The notes under the pieces are model-generated. The model searched no databases. It was not told the origin of the DNA and worked only from the letters and a program-made list of their open reading frames with translations. A stretch of DNA of 64,000 bases from Thermotomaculum hydrothermale (lineage in GTDB: Bacteria > Acidobacteriota > Holophagae > Thermotomaculales > Thermotomaculaceae): assembly GCF_016592575.1 (NCBI RefSeq), contig NZ_AP017470.1:1553501-1617500 (forward strand), written 5' to 3'. Positions 27,259 to 36,450 of this stretch are shown here, in pieces; position 1 is the first letter of the stretch, and each line of letters starts with the position of its first letter. The position numbers and the translations under genes were made by a program.

Positions 27259-27741
27259 ATGAACTGGATAGATATTGCCGTTATTACAATAATTATCGCT
27301 TCCGGAGTTTTTGCCTTTTTCAAAGGCTTTATAAGAGAGGCTTTTTCAATTATTGGATTAATTGTTGCTACTGTTTTATCCTTCAGGTTTTATAGGCCTT
27401 TTAGCATCTACCTTAAATCAATAATAGCTGCAAAGCCTTTAAGGGAGTTTATAACATTTTTGTTAATTTTCTTTATTTTATTGGGGATTGTTGCACTTGT
27501 TTCTTATTTAGCAAAAAAGCTATTTCAGAAAGCGGGGCTTACATTTTACGACAAGCTTTTAGGGCTTTTATTCGGGCTTGTTAGAGGGCTTTTGATTGCC
27601 TATGTTCTTGTTCTCATTATTGAGACAACAAACATTGCCCCTAAAGACTTAAAAAATTCAAAAACCTACTATGCTGTTAAGAAAACGGCATCTTTATTTA
27701 TTGACAAGGGAACAAAAGTATATAAAAGGATAAAAAAATGA
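27259..27741 (+). CDS. cvpA: CvpA family membrane protein
   Basis: The 160-aa protein begins MNWIDIAVITIIIASGVFAF and has four predicted helices (about 4-22, 27-47, 60-82 and 100-122). The FFKGFIREAFSIIGLIVATV segment and the later GLLFGLVRGLLIAYVL segment are hallmarks of CvpA/colicin V production proteins. E. coli CvpA is needed for colicin V export and envelope stress resistance; its mechanism remains unsettled. The open frame extends upstream, but residues before this Met are unrelated to the family. Its stop overlaps the following Fis-like gene by four bases, placing it first in the cvpA-HTH-AAA-tmk-holB-yjbQ operon. Confidence 0.88.
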   Translation: MNWIDIAVITIIIASGVFAFFKGFIREAFSIIGLIVATVLSFRFYRPFSIYLKSIIAAKPLREFITFLLIFFILLGIVALVSYLAKKLFQKAGLTFYDKLLGLLFGLVRGLLIAYVLVLIIETTNIAPKDLKNSKTYYAVKKTASLFIDKGTKVYKRIKK

Positions 27742-27950
27742 GAAAACAGTTAGAAAAGATTTTTGAAGAAATGCTTGATAACGGAATAGGGTTACAGGAT
27801 TTTTCCAACCTTATTGAGAGGATTTATATTGAAAAGGCGCTTGAAAAAAACAACTTTAATATTGTGCAAACTGCAAAAAAGCTTAAAATTCACAGAAACA
27901 CCCTTTCAAACAAAATAAAAAAACTTGAAATAAAGATAAATGGAAAATAA
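27738..27950 (+). CDS. Small Fis-type helix-turn-helix protein
   Basis: The 70-aa protein ends with a Fis-type HTH: IEKALEKNNFNIVQTAKKLK followed by IHRNTLSNKIKKLEIKINGK. This is the motif that normally forms the C-terminal DNA-binding domain of NtrC-family sigma-54 activators. The N-terminal 25 residues are a short helical lead. The next gene, overlapping by 11 bases, is a sigma-54 AAA+ activator that has lost exactly this domain. The two products probably form one activator in trans. Start ATG overlaps the cvpA stop. Confidence 0.82.
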   Translation: MRKQLEKIFEEMLDNGIGLQDFSNLIERIYIEKALEKNNFNIVQTAKKLKIHRNTLSNKIKKLEIKINGK

Positions 27951-29040
27951 AAAGGTTTTTTTAGACAAAAGCTTGAGCAAAGAAAATTGGATAATACCAG
28001 ATTATTTTGATACAGAAAATTTTTCTTCTACCGAAGATATTTCAACAAGCCCTTTTGCTGTTATTATCCCCTATGAAAAAGCAGAAAGTTTAAGTCTGGA
28101 TTTTTACCTCACAAACAGGGTTATTATTGACTGTGCTGAAAATGAAATCTCAAAAAAAGAATTAAGGGATTTAATACTAAAAAAGCCTTTCTACATTGTT
28201 ATTGATAAAGATGAGAGAAACCTTGAAAATATTTTTAAGAAAAAGGGAATACCATTAAAGCCTGAAATTAACCAAACATTCTTCGGTATGGTTTACTCAT
28301 CAAAGGTGATGGAAAATATTGTATCAATGATAAAAAAGGTGGCAAAAACAGATGCAACTGTTTTAATTCGTGGAGAAAGCGGAACAGGAAAGGAGTTGGT
28401 GGCAAAGGCAATACATAGTTTAAGCAATAGAAAGAACAAGCATTTTATCGCAGTAAACTGTGCCTCAATACCTGAAACACTTCTTGAAGCAGAGTTATTC
28501 GGGCATAAAAAAGGGGCGTTCACAGATGCCTATGCTGATAGAAAGGGAAAATTTGAAGAGGCAGACGGGGGAACCCTATTTTTAGACGAAATAGGCGATA
28601 TGCCTTTAAGTTTACAGGCAAAGATTTTAAGGGTTTTGCAGGAAAAAGAGATAACCCCCCTTGGAAGCAACAAAAATATAAAGGTAAATGTCAGGGTTGT
28701 ATCAGCAACTTCAAGAAACCTTGAGGAGATGGTAAAAAACGGGGATTTCAGGGAGGATTTATACTACAGGCTTAATGTAATCCCGATTAACCTTCCCCCT
28801 TTAAGGGAGAGAAAGGAAGATATACCAGAACTTGCTGAATTTTTCTTAAAAAAATCCTCTCAAAAACACAATATTCCAGAACCGGAATTAACTAAGAGTG
28901 CAATTAAAGTTTTAAAAGAAATTGAGTGGAAGGGGAATATCAGAGAATTGGAAAATTTTGTTGAAAAGGTTGTTATCTTCAATATTGGTGCAAAAAAAAT
29001 AACCGATAAAGAGATAAAAAAAGGAAAGAAGGAATTTTAA
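27940..29040 (+). CDS. Sigma-54 interaction AAA+ activator lacking its HTH domain
   Basis: The 366-aa protein has an unusual N-terminal region (about 1-105) that resembles a degenerate receiver or effector domain without a clear phospho-Asp. It is followed by the sigma-54 AAA+ core: MVYSSKVMENIVSMIKKVAK, Walker A RGESGTGKELVAKAIHSL (about 143), the sigma-54-contact loop KKGAFTDAYADRKG, Walker B GGTLFLDEIGDMPLSLQAKI and the sensor regions LREDLYYRLNV-like (FREDLYYRLNV) and WKGNIRELENF. The chain ends about 15 residues after the AAA+ lid without a DNA-binding domain. The loop reads GAFTDA rather than the common GAFTGA. The missing HTH is supplied by the preceding gene. Confidence 0.9.
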   Translation: MENKKVFLDKSLSKENWIIPDYFDTENFSSTEDISTSPFAVIIPYEKAESLSLDFYLTNRVIIDCAENEISKKELRDLILKKPFYIVIDKDERNLENIFKKKGIPLKPEINQTFFGMVYSSKVMENIVSMIKKVAKTDATVLIRGESGTGKELVAKAIHSLSNRKNKHFIAVNCASIPETLLEAELFGHKKGAFTDAYADRKGKFEEADGGTLFLDEIGDMPLSLQAKILRVLQEKEITPLGSNKNIKVNVRVVSATSRNLEEMVKNGDFREDLYYRLNVIPINLPPLRERKEDIPELAEFFLKKSSQKHNIPEPELTKSAIKVLKEIEWKGNIRELENFVEKVVIFNIGAKKITDKEIKKGKKEF

Positions 29041-29684
29041 TGGTAAAAGGGCTGTTTATAACATTTGAAGGAATTGAAGGGTGCGGAAAATCCACTCAGG
29101 CAAAACTTTTAAAAGAATACCTTGAAAAAAAAGGGCTTAAAACAATTCTGTCAATGGAGCCCGGGGGAACTGAGATAGGGCAAAAAATAAGGAACATACT
29201 TGTAGACCCAAAATACAAAGGCATACTCCACCCTGTAACAGAAGCTCTTTTATATCAGGCTGACAGAAATCAGCATTTGAAGGAGAAGATAATCCCTCAC
29301 CTGAACAATGGATATGTGGTAATTTGCGACAGATACCAGCACTCTTCTTTGGCTTATCAATGCTATGGAAGAGAGCTTGATATTGAAAAAATTGAATGGG
29401 TTTTCAGAAACATTGTTGAAGGCATTGAACCTGATATAGTTTTTTTAATTGACATTGACGAAGAAACTTCTTTAAAAAGGGTAAATAAAAGGGCTCAAGT
29501 TGAAAATATTGAGCTTTCAAGGTTTGAAATTGAGCATAAAAACTTTCACAAAAGGGTGAGGCAGGGATTTTTAGCCCTTGCAAAAGAGAACAACAACTTT
29601 GTGGTAATTGACGGAAAAAAGAGTATAGAAGATATTCACAAGGAAATAGTATCAATAGTTGAAAAAAGGCTGAAAAATGTTTGA
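29040..29684 (+). CDS. tmk: Thymidylate kinase
   Basis: Tmk phosphorylates dTMP to dTDP. The 214-aa protein has the P-loop FEGIEGCGKSTQAKLLKEYL (about 8-27), the DRY-type motif VICDRYQHSSLAYQCYGREL (about 95) and the LID region TSLKRVNKRAQVENIELSRF with DIDEET before it. Length and order match the bacterial family. Its ATG overlaps the stop of the AAA+ activator and its stop overlaps holB by eight bases, the common tmk-holB linkage. Confidence 0.96.
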   Translation: MVKGLFITFEGIEGCGKSTQAKLLKEYLEKKGLKTILSMEPGGTEIGQKIRNILVDPKYKGILHPVTEALLYQADRNQHLKEKIIPHLNNGYVVICDRYQHSSLAYQCYGRELDIEKIEWVFRNIVEGIEPDIVFLIDIDEETSLKRVNKRAQVENIELSRFEIEHKNFHKRVRQGFLALAKENNNFVVIDGKKSIEDIHKEIVSIVEKRLKNV

Positions 29685-30672
29685 TATTGTTAAAGGACAC
29701 GAGCATATAAAAAGATTTTTCAAAAATGCCTACAAAAACAATAAACTTCACACAACATATCTTTTCAAGGGGAGAGAGGGGATTGGAAAAAGGCTTTTTG
29801 CCAAAGTGGTTGCAGCAATGATTCTGTGCGAAAACAAAGGGAACTCCCCCTGTGGCTTTTGTAAACACTGCTTAAAGATAAAAAACATGATTGAAAACCC
29901 TGATACAGACAACCCACACCTTGATTTAATTGAGATAAAACCAATGGAAGGCAAAAACGAAATCACTGTTGATGACATAGAGACAATTTTAACAACAACC
30001 AACTTCCCCCCCTATGAAGGGAAAGCAAGGATATTTATTATTGACAATTGCCATTTGATGAACAAAACATCTGCAAATATGGTTTTAAAAACCCTTGAAG
30101 AGCCACCTGAAAACACATACTTTTTTCTTATTACTTCAAAACCTGACGCTTTGTTGCCCACCATTGTCTCAAGGTGTCAGCAGGTATACTTTAATCCTAA
30201 AGGTCTTGAGAAATACATTGATATTCCAGGTTTTTCAAGGGAAGAGATTAAGGCTCTTATAAACTCAGGCAGCGGCTATATTCAATCTCAAGATGACATT
30301 GAGGAATTAAAAAGAGAAAGGGAAATCGCTCTTTTTATACTGGAAAGCATATTTAACAAATCAAGTTTTATTGAAATTGAGAAAGAAATACAGCCTCAAA
30401 TTGAAAAAAACACAAGAGAGGACAATAGCAGGCTTTTTTTCATTATTTATACATTTTTAAGGGACATTCTTGCTGTGAAAAGCGAGAGTGAAAATTTAAT
30501 AAACAGGGATTTTAAAGAAAAAATAGAAGAAATTTCCGCAAAAACCTCTCCTGATTTTATCTTTGAACTTTTTGAAATAATAAAGAAAACACAAACAGGA
30601 CTTTACTTTAATTTAAAACCTATTCAATTGATTTCTTTGATTATTACTGAGGGAAGGAGGGTTAAGTTATGA
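29677..30672 (+). CDS. holB: DNA polymerase III delta-prime subunit
   Basis: The 331-aa clamp-loader subunit has an AAA+ core beginning [22 protein letters not shown]-loop [14 protein letters not shown] lies near 30, and a zinc-finger region [20 protein letters not shown] near 51. Motif [20 protein letters not shown] contains the Walker B-like part, and [21 protein letters not shown] plus SRCQQVYF (SRC motif) follow. These are standard for delta-prime. It loads the sliding clamp with the tau/gamma subunits. It overlaps tmk at the start and yjbQ at the stop. Confidence 0.93.
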   Translation: MFDIVKGHEHIKRFFKNAYKNNKLHTTYLFKGREGIGKRLFAKVVAAMILCENKGNSPCGFCKHCLKIKNMIENPDTDNPHLDLIEIKPMEGKNEITVDDIETILTTTNFPPYEGKARIFIIDNCHLMNKTSANMVLKTLEEPPENTYFFLITSKPDALLPTIVSRCQQVYFNPKGLEKYIDIPGFSREEIKALINSGSGYIQSQDDIEELKREREIALFILESIFNKSSFIEIEKEIQPQIEKNTREDNSRLFFIIYTFLRDILAVKSESENLINRDFKEKIEEISAKTSPDFIFELFEIIKKTQTGLYFNLKPIQLISLIITEGRRVKL

Positions 30673-31064
30673 AGTTTTATACTGAATACCTGTGGTTTAA
30701 CACAGAAAAAAAGAGGGAGTACATAAACATTACTTCAACATTAAATTCAATACTTAAAAAAAGCGGAATAAAAGAGGGAATGATGCTTGTCTCTGCAATG
30801 CACATTACAGCGGGGGTATGGGTTAACGATGCAGAAGACGGGCTTTTGCAGGATATAGATGAATGGCTTGAAAAATTAGCGCCTTACAGAGATGATTACA
30901 GACACCACTGGACAGGGGAAACAAATGGAGATGCTCACCTTAAAAGTCTTCTGGTACATCACCAGGTAATCATTCCAATAACAAATGGAAAACTTGATTT
31001 TGGCCCATGGCAACAGGTGTATTATGCAGAATTTGACGGAAAAAGAAAAAAAGGGTTGTCGTAA
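30669..31064 (+). CDS. yjbQ: YjbQ/UPF0047 family protein
   Basis: The 131-aa protein has the UPF0047 signature residues: [20 protein letters not shown] (about 43), [20 protein letters not shown] (about 76) with the paired His and Asp/Glu ligands, [20 protein letters not shown], and VYYAEFDG. The family (E. coli YjbQ) has been linked to thiamine-phosphate synthase activity, apparently as a secondary reaction; the physiological role is unsettled. It is the last gene of the cvpA operon and overlaps holB by four bases. Confidence 0.9.
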   Translation: MKFYTEYLWFNTEKKREYINITSTLNSILKKSGIKEGMMLVSAMHITAGVWVNDAEDGLLQDIDEWLEKLAPYRDDYRHHWTGETNGDAHLKSLLVHHQVIIPITNGKLDFGPWQQVYYAEFDGKRKKGLS

Positions 31065-31119
31065 AGGTGATGGGAGAGTAAACTATAAGTAGTTACCCCA
31101 AAACTTGCAGGAGGAAAAA

Positions 31120-32079
31120 ATGAATACCAAGATTGTTGTCGTTACCGCAAAAGGTAAATTTGAACATGAAATTGACAAACCCTACATTTCAATAGGGAGA
31201 AGCAAAGATAATGATATTGTGATTGACGATTTAAGTGTTTCCAGAAGGCATGCTATTTTAGAAAGAGATGAGACTGGAAAATTCTTTCTTACCGATTTAA
31301 ACAGCTCAAATGGAACCTTTGTAAATAATGTAAGAATTTCTGAAAAAACACCCATTACAACAAACGACCACATACTTTTAGGAAAAACAACCCTTGTTAT
31401 AGAAGTGCCTGAAGATTTTCAGGGAACAGTCCGGGTTGATGCTTCACAGTTACAGGAAAAATTAAAACAAGAAGAACAGGGCACAGTTCAGGGAGCAATT
31501 CCCACCCCACCACCAGTGGCTCAAACCCCTCCTCCACCTCAACCTCAACAGGTGGTTACTCCACCTCCTGTACAGGCACTCCCCCAAACTCAACCTATCC
31601 CTCCTGCACCTCAGCCTCAGCAACAATCTTATCAACACAGTGAGCCTTACAGGGGAAATATTGAATACGGTGGTATTTTACAGAGGTTTTTAGCACTTTT
31701 AGTAGACGGGATTATCGTTGGGATAAGTTTTTCAATTATAAGTGGTATTTTTTCATTTATATTTTTCAGAATTCTTCCTGTGGGGCTTGCAAGCTGGCTT
31801 TCTATATTGATAAACCTTGTGCTTTTTGTAGGTGTTTTTGCATACTATGCAATAGGATATGGAAAGTATGGAACAACAATAGGAAAGAAGTTATTCAAAT
31901 TATACATTGTTGACCAGAAAAAACTAACCACTCCAACAATGTCTCAGGGAATTATAAGGGCATTGGTACAGTTTTTCTTAAGCGGTATTTTCTTTATAGG
32001 GTATATAATGGCATTCTTTAACCCTGAGCATAAGACTTTGCACGATATGTTAGCAAAAACCTATGTCATTAGAAAATAA
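31120..32079 (+). CDS. FHA domain - RDD membrane protein
   Basis: The 319-aa protein has an N-terminal forkhead-associated domain (about 5-100; YISIGRSKDNDIVIDDLSVS, RRHAILERD, LTDLNSSNGTFVNN) that binds phosphothreonine. A Pro/Gln-rich linker follows (about 125-180), then an RDD membrane domain (about 190-319; YGGILQRFLALLVDGIIVGI, three helices and HKTLHDMLAKTYVIRK). FHA proteins usually read Ser/Thr-kinase signals; no kinase is adjacent. ATG 31120 follows CAGGAGGAAAA; the TTG at 31105 would put that site inside the gene. The 3' end overlaps rnhA by 17 bases. Confidence 0.9.
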   Translation: MNTKIVVVTAKGKFEHEIDKPYISIGRSKDNDIVIDDLSVSRRHAILERDETGKFFLTDLNSSNGTFVNNVRISEKTPITTNDHILLGKTTLVIEVPEDFQGTVRVDASQLQEKLKQEEQGTVQGAIPTPPPVAQTPPPPQPQQVVTPPPVQALPQTQPIPPAPQPQQQSYQHSEPYRGNIEYGGILQRFLALLVDGIIVGISFSIISGIFSFIFFRILPVGLASWLSILINLVLFVGVFAYYAIGYGKYGTTIGKKLFKLYIVDQKKLTTPTMSQGIIRALVQFFLSGIFFIGYIMAFFNPEHKTLHDMLAKTYVIRK

Positions 32080-32503
32080 AATTCTAATTTATACAGACGG
32101 TGCATGCAGCGGCAACCCGGGACCCGGTGGGTTTGCCGCTATTTTGTTGTACAAAGACAGAGAAAAGATTATTTCAGGTTTTGAAAAAGAAACCACCAAC
32201 AACAGAATGGAATTAAAAGCAGTTATAGAAGGGCTTAAGGCTATAAAAAACAAAAATCTCCCTGTAGTGGTTTATACAGATTCAATTTATGTGCAAAAAG
32301 GTTTAACAGAATGGATTGAAAACTGGAAAAAAAGAGGGTGGAAAAAGGTCAAAAACACAGACTTGTGGAAAGAATTAGATTTAATTGTAAATCAATTTAA
32401 AAATATCGAATTTAAGCACATAAAAGGACATTCTGGGGAGAAATACAACGAGCTTGCAGATAAAATTGCAAGGAATGAAATTCGAAAAAATCAAAGCTTA
32501 TGA
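32063..32503 (+). CDS. rnhA: Ribonuclease HI
   Basis: The 146-aa enzyme degrades RNA in RNA-DNA hybrids. Motifs are intact: IYTDGACSGNPGPGGFAAIL (Asp 1), ETTNNRMELKAVIEGLKAI (Glu), VVYTDSIYVQKGLTEWIENW (Asp), KKRGWKKVKNTDLW and IKGHSGEKYNELADKIA (His loop, Asp). The handle region WKKRGWKK is of the E. coli type. ATG 32063 lies within the 3' end of the FHA-RDD gene, so translation is coupled. Its stop overlaps the convergent dnaG 3' end by 13 bases. Confidence 0.95.
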   Translation: MSLENKILIYTDGACSGNPGPGGFAAILLYKDREKIISGFEKETTNNRMELKAVIEGLKAIKNKNLPVVVYTDSIYVQKGLTEWIENWKKRGWKKVKNTDLWKELDLIVNQFKNIEFKHIKGHSGEKYNELADKIARNEIRKNQSL

Positions 32504-34194
32504 AAATCTTTTTGCAATTGCACCTTTTGATTTAAAAGCATAAGCTTTTCATCGTCAGTCAAGGAATCTGCAAATGTTTTCAATTTTTCATTTATATTTT
32601 CAATCTGTTTCTTAATTGAAAGCCTTTTAATGGTTTTTAAAATAACCCTTAAATCGCTTGTGACAGAATCAACGGATGAGAGAATTTCTTTTAATTCCTC
32701 AGGCAATTCGTGTGCAATATGCCCAATTATTTCATAATCCAATTCCATAAGTTTTTGATAAAAAGGATAACAGGGTAAAGTTTCTATATAGCCCTTTAAT
32801 TCTCTATCAATCTCACTCTTTTTTTGGGAATTAAATGCAATAAAGCACAAAAGAGCCTTTTCCTCTTCTGAAAACAAAACTTTTCCTTTTTTCTCCTCCT
32901 GTTTTACATAGGTTCTAAAGCTATTTTTATCGGATATTTTTTTCAATTCAGATAAAAGATTGTTTTCAGGGACATCAAGCATTGAGGCAATCTCCCTTAC
33001 ATAGTAACCCTGCCTTACCCTGTCATCAATTTTTGAAACTGTTTCAAGAATTAATTTAATTGATTCAAGTTTCTCCCTTAATGATTTTGAGTGAAAATCT
33101 TCTTTGTTTAGAAAATACTTTGTTAGAAATATTGGAATTTCATTTGCGCCTTCAAGAAGGATATAAAAACTTTCCTTACCAAATTTTCTAACAAAACTGT
33201 CAGGGTCTTCCCCCTCAGGCAAATCTATGGCATAGACAAATAATCCTTCGTTTGCAAGTATTTCAAAACTTCTTATTGCCGCTTTTAAGCCTGCCTGGTC
33301 TGCATCAAAACTTAAATAAACCTTTGAGGCAAACCTTCTTATCAACTTTGCATGCCTTTCTGTAAATGCGGTACCTAATGCCGCAGCAACCTCAAAAACC
33401 CCATTTTGAAACAGGGAAGCAAAGTCCATATACCCTTCAACAAGTATTACAAAATCCCTTTTTCTGATATAGTCCTTTGAAAAATTCAAACCGTAAAGAA
33501 GTGTCTTTTTCTCAAAAACCGGGGTGGTAGGAGAATTTAAATACTTGGGAGCATTTTCTGATTTTTCAATAATCCTTCCCCCAAACCCAACAACTTTATC
33601 AAAGAGGTTGAATATAGGGAACATAATCCTTTTTCTAAACCTGTCTATACCCCCTGAAATAGTTAACCCCGCTTTTTCTATAACATCTCTGTCAAATCCT
33701 TTTTTCAAAAGGTAGTTTATCACCCCACTTTCAGGGGCAAAACCTAATTTAAGAAATTCAATAGTCTCTTCAAGTATGCCTCTTTCAGTCAAATATTTGT
33801 ATGGTTTTGAATCTTTTTTTAGATTTTGCCTGTAATAGTTCTGTGCCTCCTGCAAAACATCAAATATTGCATCTTTTTCTGTTTTATCATACCCATCTGA
33901 GGTGTACTTTATAGGGATATTGTACTTTTCTGCAAGAAATTTAACAGCCTCGTTAAAATCAAGGTTTTCAATCCTTTCAACAAAAGAAATTACATCCCCG
34001 GAAGCCTTGCATCCAAAACAATGGAATAACCCAGAATCAGGATTGACATAAAAAGATGGGGTTTTTTCAGAGTGAAATGGACACAAAGCCCTCAACCTGC
34101 TTCCTGCCCTCTCTAACTTCACATACTCCCCTATCAAGTCTTCAATATTTATCAACGATTTTAATTCCCTTATAAAATCAGGAGAAAACCCCAT
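32491..34194 (-). CDS. dnaG: DNA primase
   Basis: The 567-aa primase synthesises RNA primers at the replication fork. The N-terminal CHC2 zinc domain has C38, H41, C59 and C62 (LCPFHSEKTPSFYV, FHCFGC). The RNA polymerase core contains FPIFNLFDKVVGFGGRII. The TOPRIM domain has VILVEGYMDFASLFQNG and VYLSFDADQAGLKAAIRSFE. The C-terminal helicase-binding region (about 430-567) is helical and diverged. I start it at ATG 34194, nine bases after GAGGG. It is convergent with rnhA; no rpsU or rpoD is visible nearby. Confidence 0.95.
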   Translation of the reverse strand: MGFSPDFIRELKSLINIEDLIGEYVKLERAGSRLRALCPFHSEKTPSFYVNPDSGLFHCFGCKASGDVISFVERIENLDFNEAVKFLAEKYNIPIKYTSDGYDKTEKDAIFDVLQEAQNYYRQNLKKDSKPYKYLTERGILEETIEFLKLGFAPESGVINYLLKKGFDRDVIEKAGLTISGGIDRFRKRIMFPIFNLFDKVVGFGGRIIEKSENAPKYLNSPTTPVFEKKTLLYGLNFSKDYIRKRDFVILVEGYMDFASLFQNGVFEVAAALGTAFTERHAKLIRRFASKVYLSFDADQAGLKAAIRSFEILANEGLFVYAIDLPEGEDPDSFVRKFGKESFYILLEGANEIPIFLTKYFLNKEDFHSKSLREKLESIKLILETVSKIDDRVRQGYYVREIASMLDVPENNLLSELKKISDKNSFRTYVKQEEKKGKVLFSEEEKALLCFIAFNSQKKSEIDRELKGYIETLPCYPFYQKLMELDYEIIGHIAHELPEELKEILSSVDSVTSDLRVILKTIKRLSIKKQIENINEKLKTFADSLTDDEKLMLLNQKVQLQKDFHKL

Positions 34195-34261
34195 ATAGTA
34201 CAACCCTCAAATTTAATTTCAGATTAAAGTATAGCACAGAGAAAATATTTTTATTTACCAC

Positions 34262-34288
34262 AAAAAAAGCCCCGGCAAAACCGGGGCT
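34262..34288 (-). terminator. Strong intrinsic terminator after the MtrB-like gene
   Basis: On the minus strand AGCCCCGG-ttttg-CCGGGGCT (34268-34288) is followed by seven T (34262-34268). It lies 26 bases downstream of the TAA at 34314. Its placement shows that the natural transcript of the MtrB-like gene runs through the in-frame TGA at 34749-34751 to 34314. Confidence 0.9.
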
Positions 34289-34313
34289 AAACTTCCACAT
34301 AAAGGATAAGCGG

Positions 34314-36440
34314 TTAGAAGAATAACCTGAATCCTAACCTACCATATACCCATTTTCCATCCTGATCACCGTAAACATACGGTTGATCATCGGTGGCTTT
34401 GTTGTAATCAATCTCAGCAAGAATGGAGAGGTCTTTGGTAATGTAGTAGTAAAATTCTGCCTTGAACTGAAGGATTTCAAAATCAAGATCAGAGTACTGG
34501 TCAATTTCTGAATAGCCTTCAAAATCAAGGTGCTCAATTGAATCAATAGGTCCATCCCAGCTTGTTATTGGGTCAAAGTGGGCTTTTGCATTAGAAATAG
34601 ATGTTGTTAAATTAATCTCAACATTTTCAAACGGCATTGAATTCAATGAAAGATAGTAAGTGTTTGCAGTCTGGTGGTACTCTGTTAAAGAGGTAGCTGT
34701 ACCGTAATGTAACCATCCTCCGACACCGTCGGAGAGAACTGCGCCGCCTCACCCATCCATTATGGGCACGGCAAACAGCGTTGTTTGAGAGCCGTTTGAA
34801 TAATCGTACCCTAAAGTAATAACGGTATTGTCATTCAACTGAACAAAGTAATCAAATCCAGCATTTTTAGCTGTCAAATCCATTTTGTAAGTGTTTAACT
34901 CGTCATTCTCGCCGTCTCTGTAATTTCCGTAGATATTCAAAGAGGAGTTGTCAGTTAAATCAATTGTAAATGAACCCTTAATTTTAAAGTCCTGATTGGG
35001 CAATGAAGTAGCCTCTCCACTTCTTTCCCTTAAATAGTACCAAAGTGGTCCATTACTATAGTTGTGATAGGATTCTTCGTAAATTCCATTATAGCTTTCA
35101 AAAGGATGATCAATGTCTTCGTAGGATACTTCAAAGAATGCCCTTGATCCTTCAAACCTTCCGTCATACCTTATTTTAAACAGGTTCTTTGTTGTGTCAG
35201 TTGATTTGTTTTCATAGTTAACAATCAGATTATCCCTATCAATCTGCTGGTACCTGTAGGTAAAGGTTAACCTCTGATTTGGAGAGAATTTGTATATTCC
35301 CCTTAATTTGAAGTAAGATACATCTCTGTTAAAAGAAGAGTATCTTGTGAAAGCCATTGGGTCTCCGGTTACTCTCCAGTTTGGAAGATCAACAAAGTAA
35401 TCGTCATTGTCTATTGTGTAATAGGAGAAATAAGCATCAAATCTGAAGTTTTTAGAGAATTTTCTTGTGTAACGGAGAGAACCTGCTTTAGTGTCCATTT
35501 GCAGGTCAATGGCTTTATTCTTCTGAGTAGAATAGAGAAGTTTAGCATAAATTGTGTCTTTTGGTGAAATTACACTTTCAATAGAAACTGCATTTTCAAA
35601 CATCTCATTATCATTGTTGTAATCTGCAGGAAGTCTTTCCCCACCAAAGATTGTCCTTGAGGCAAATTCATCTACCAGAGTGCCTTTTACAGGGTGTCTT
35701 GGTAAATCATAGTAAAAGGAGTATTGATCAGCCCTGTTGTTGAATTTTGAGTATGTTCCTTTGTAAGAAATATCAGTATTACCAACCTTTGCGTCTGCCT
35801 TTACCCATAAATCATAAGTCATTTCATCAGTCTTCCCTGCCTTGGAAGTGATGTGGCAGGAATCACAGTGAGACAACCCATTAATCTGATGATAACCTTT
35901 TCTGCCCATTGAGCTTAAACCAACCTGAACATGTTTAAATGGGCTATCATTGTCAAGGTTAAAATCAAATACCTGGCTGAATTTTTCATAAACAGTGTAG
36001 TAATCTACATCAGGGTCATAATCTTCGTGAAATACGAATTTTCCACCAGGGGTGTTATTAACTGGATCAACCGATTCTCTTCCTTCCAGGTTTGCTAATT
36101 TATCATGTCCAAGCCTGTGGAAGAATTTGTTATAGGTGGTTGTAGATTTAAACCATGTTCCACTGTTTATAACAAGTTTGAAATTCATATCAGAATGGGA
36201 TTCAACTTCACCTTCCCATTTTATCTTTACATCACCGTCTGTTTTAACCCACCTGAACTTTAAACTTCCTTCAGCATGAGTAATAGCTTCATCATATTCA
36301 GCTGCCTTGGTGCCGTCTTTAGTTACTGAGCTACCGTGTGCCCCAATTTCAGCGTAGTTTGCGCTCTCTTTTTTGGGTTCACCGGCAAAACACCAGGCAG
36401 AAACAAACAATATTGCGAGAAGTGCAATTAACTTCCTCAT
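34314..36440 (-). CDS. MtrB/PioB-like outer-membrane beta-barrel with in-frame TGA (putative selenoprotein)
   Basis: The frame has 708 sense positions with one TGA, at codon 564 (34749-34751). Residues 1-19 are a signal peptide. CDSCH at 192-196 is a c-type haem or Cys-pair motif near the N-terminus, where MtrB-family barrels carry a CXXC. The rest alternates short aromatic beta-strands and acidic turns, typical of a large barrel. After the TGA the frame continues in phase: first GGAVLSDGVGGWLHYG, then more strands. The end, YGRLGFRLFF, has the terminal Phe needed for barrel assembly. Without read-through the protein lacks its last strands. The fragment 34314-34646 has no ribosome binding site of its own. 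It follows a decahaem cytochrome by 10 bases, forming an MtrAB-type conduit. Sec is inferred; a nonsense mutation is the alternative. Confidence 0.82.
34713..34751 (-). promoter_or_regulatory. Candidate bacterial SECIS element directly after the in-frame TGA
   Basis: Starting from the TGA (34751-34749) the mRNA has 21 nt and then loop GGU (34727-34725). The stem is UCCGAC (34733-34728) paired with GUCGGA (34724-34719), extended by C34734-G34718. If U34735 is bulged, C34736-G34717 and U34737-A34716 extend it further. A short stem, small apical loop starting with G, a bulged U and about 20 nt from the UGA match bacterial SECIS elements read by SelB. The segment is far more GC-rich than the surrounding gene. 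Confidence 0.72.
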
Positions 36441-36450
36441 AATTCCCTCC

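Noticed and set aside
34314..34646. Separate 110-aa gene downstream of the MtrB-like gene
   Set aside because: It would start at TTG with no ribosome binding site, is in frame with the upstream ORF, and ends as a barrel C-terminus. It is better read as the rest of the same gene after the TGA.
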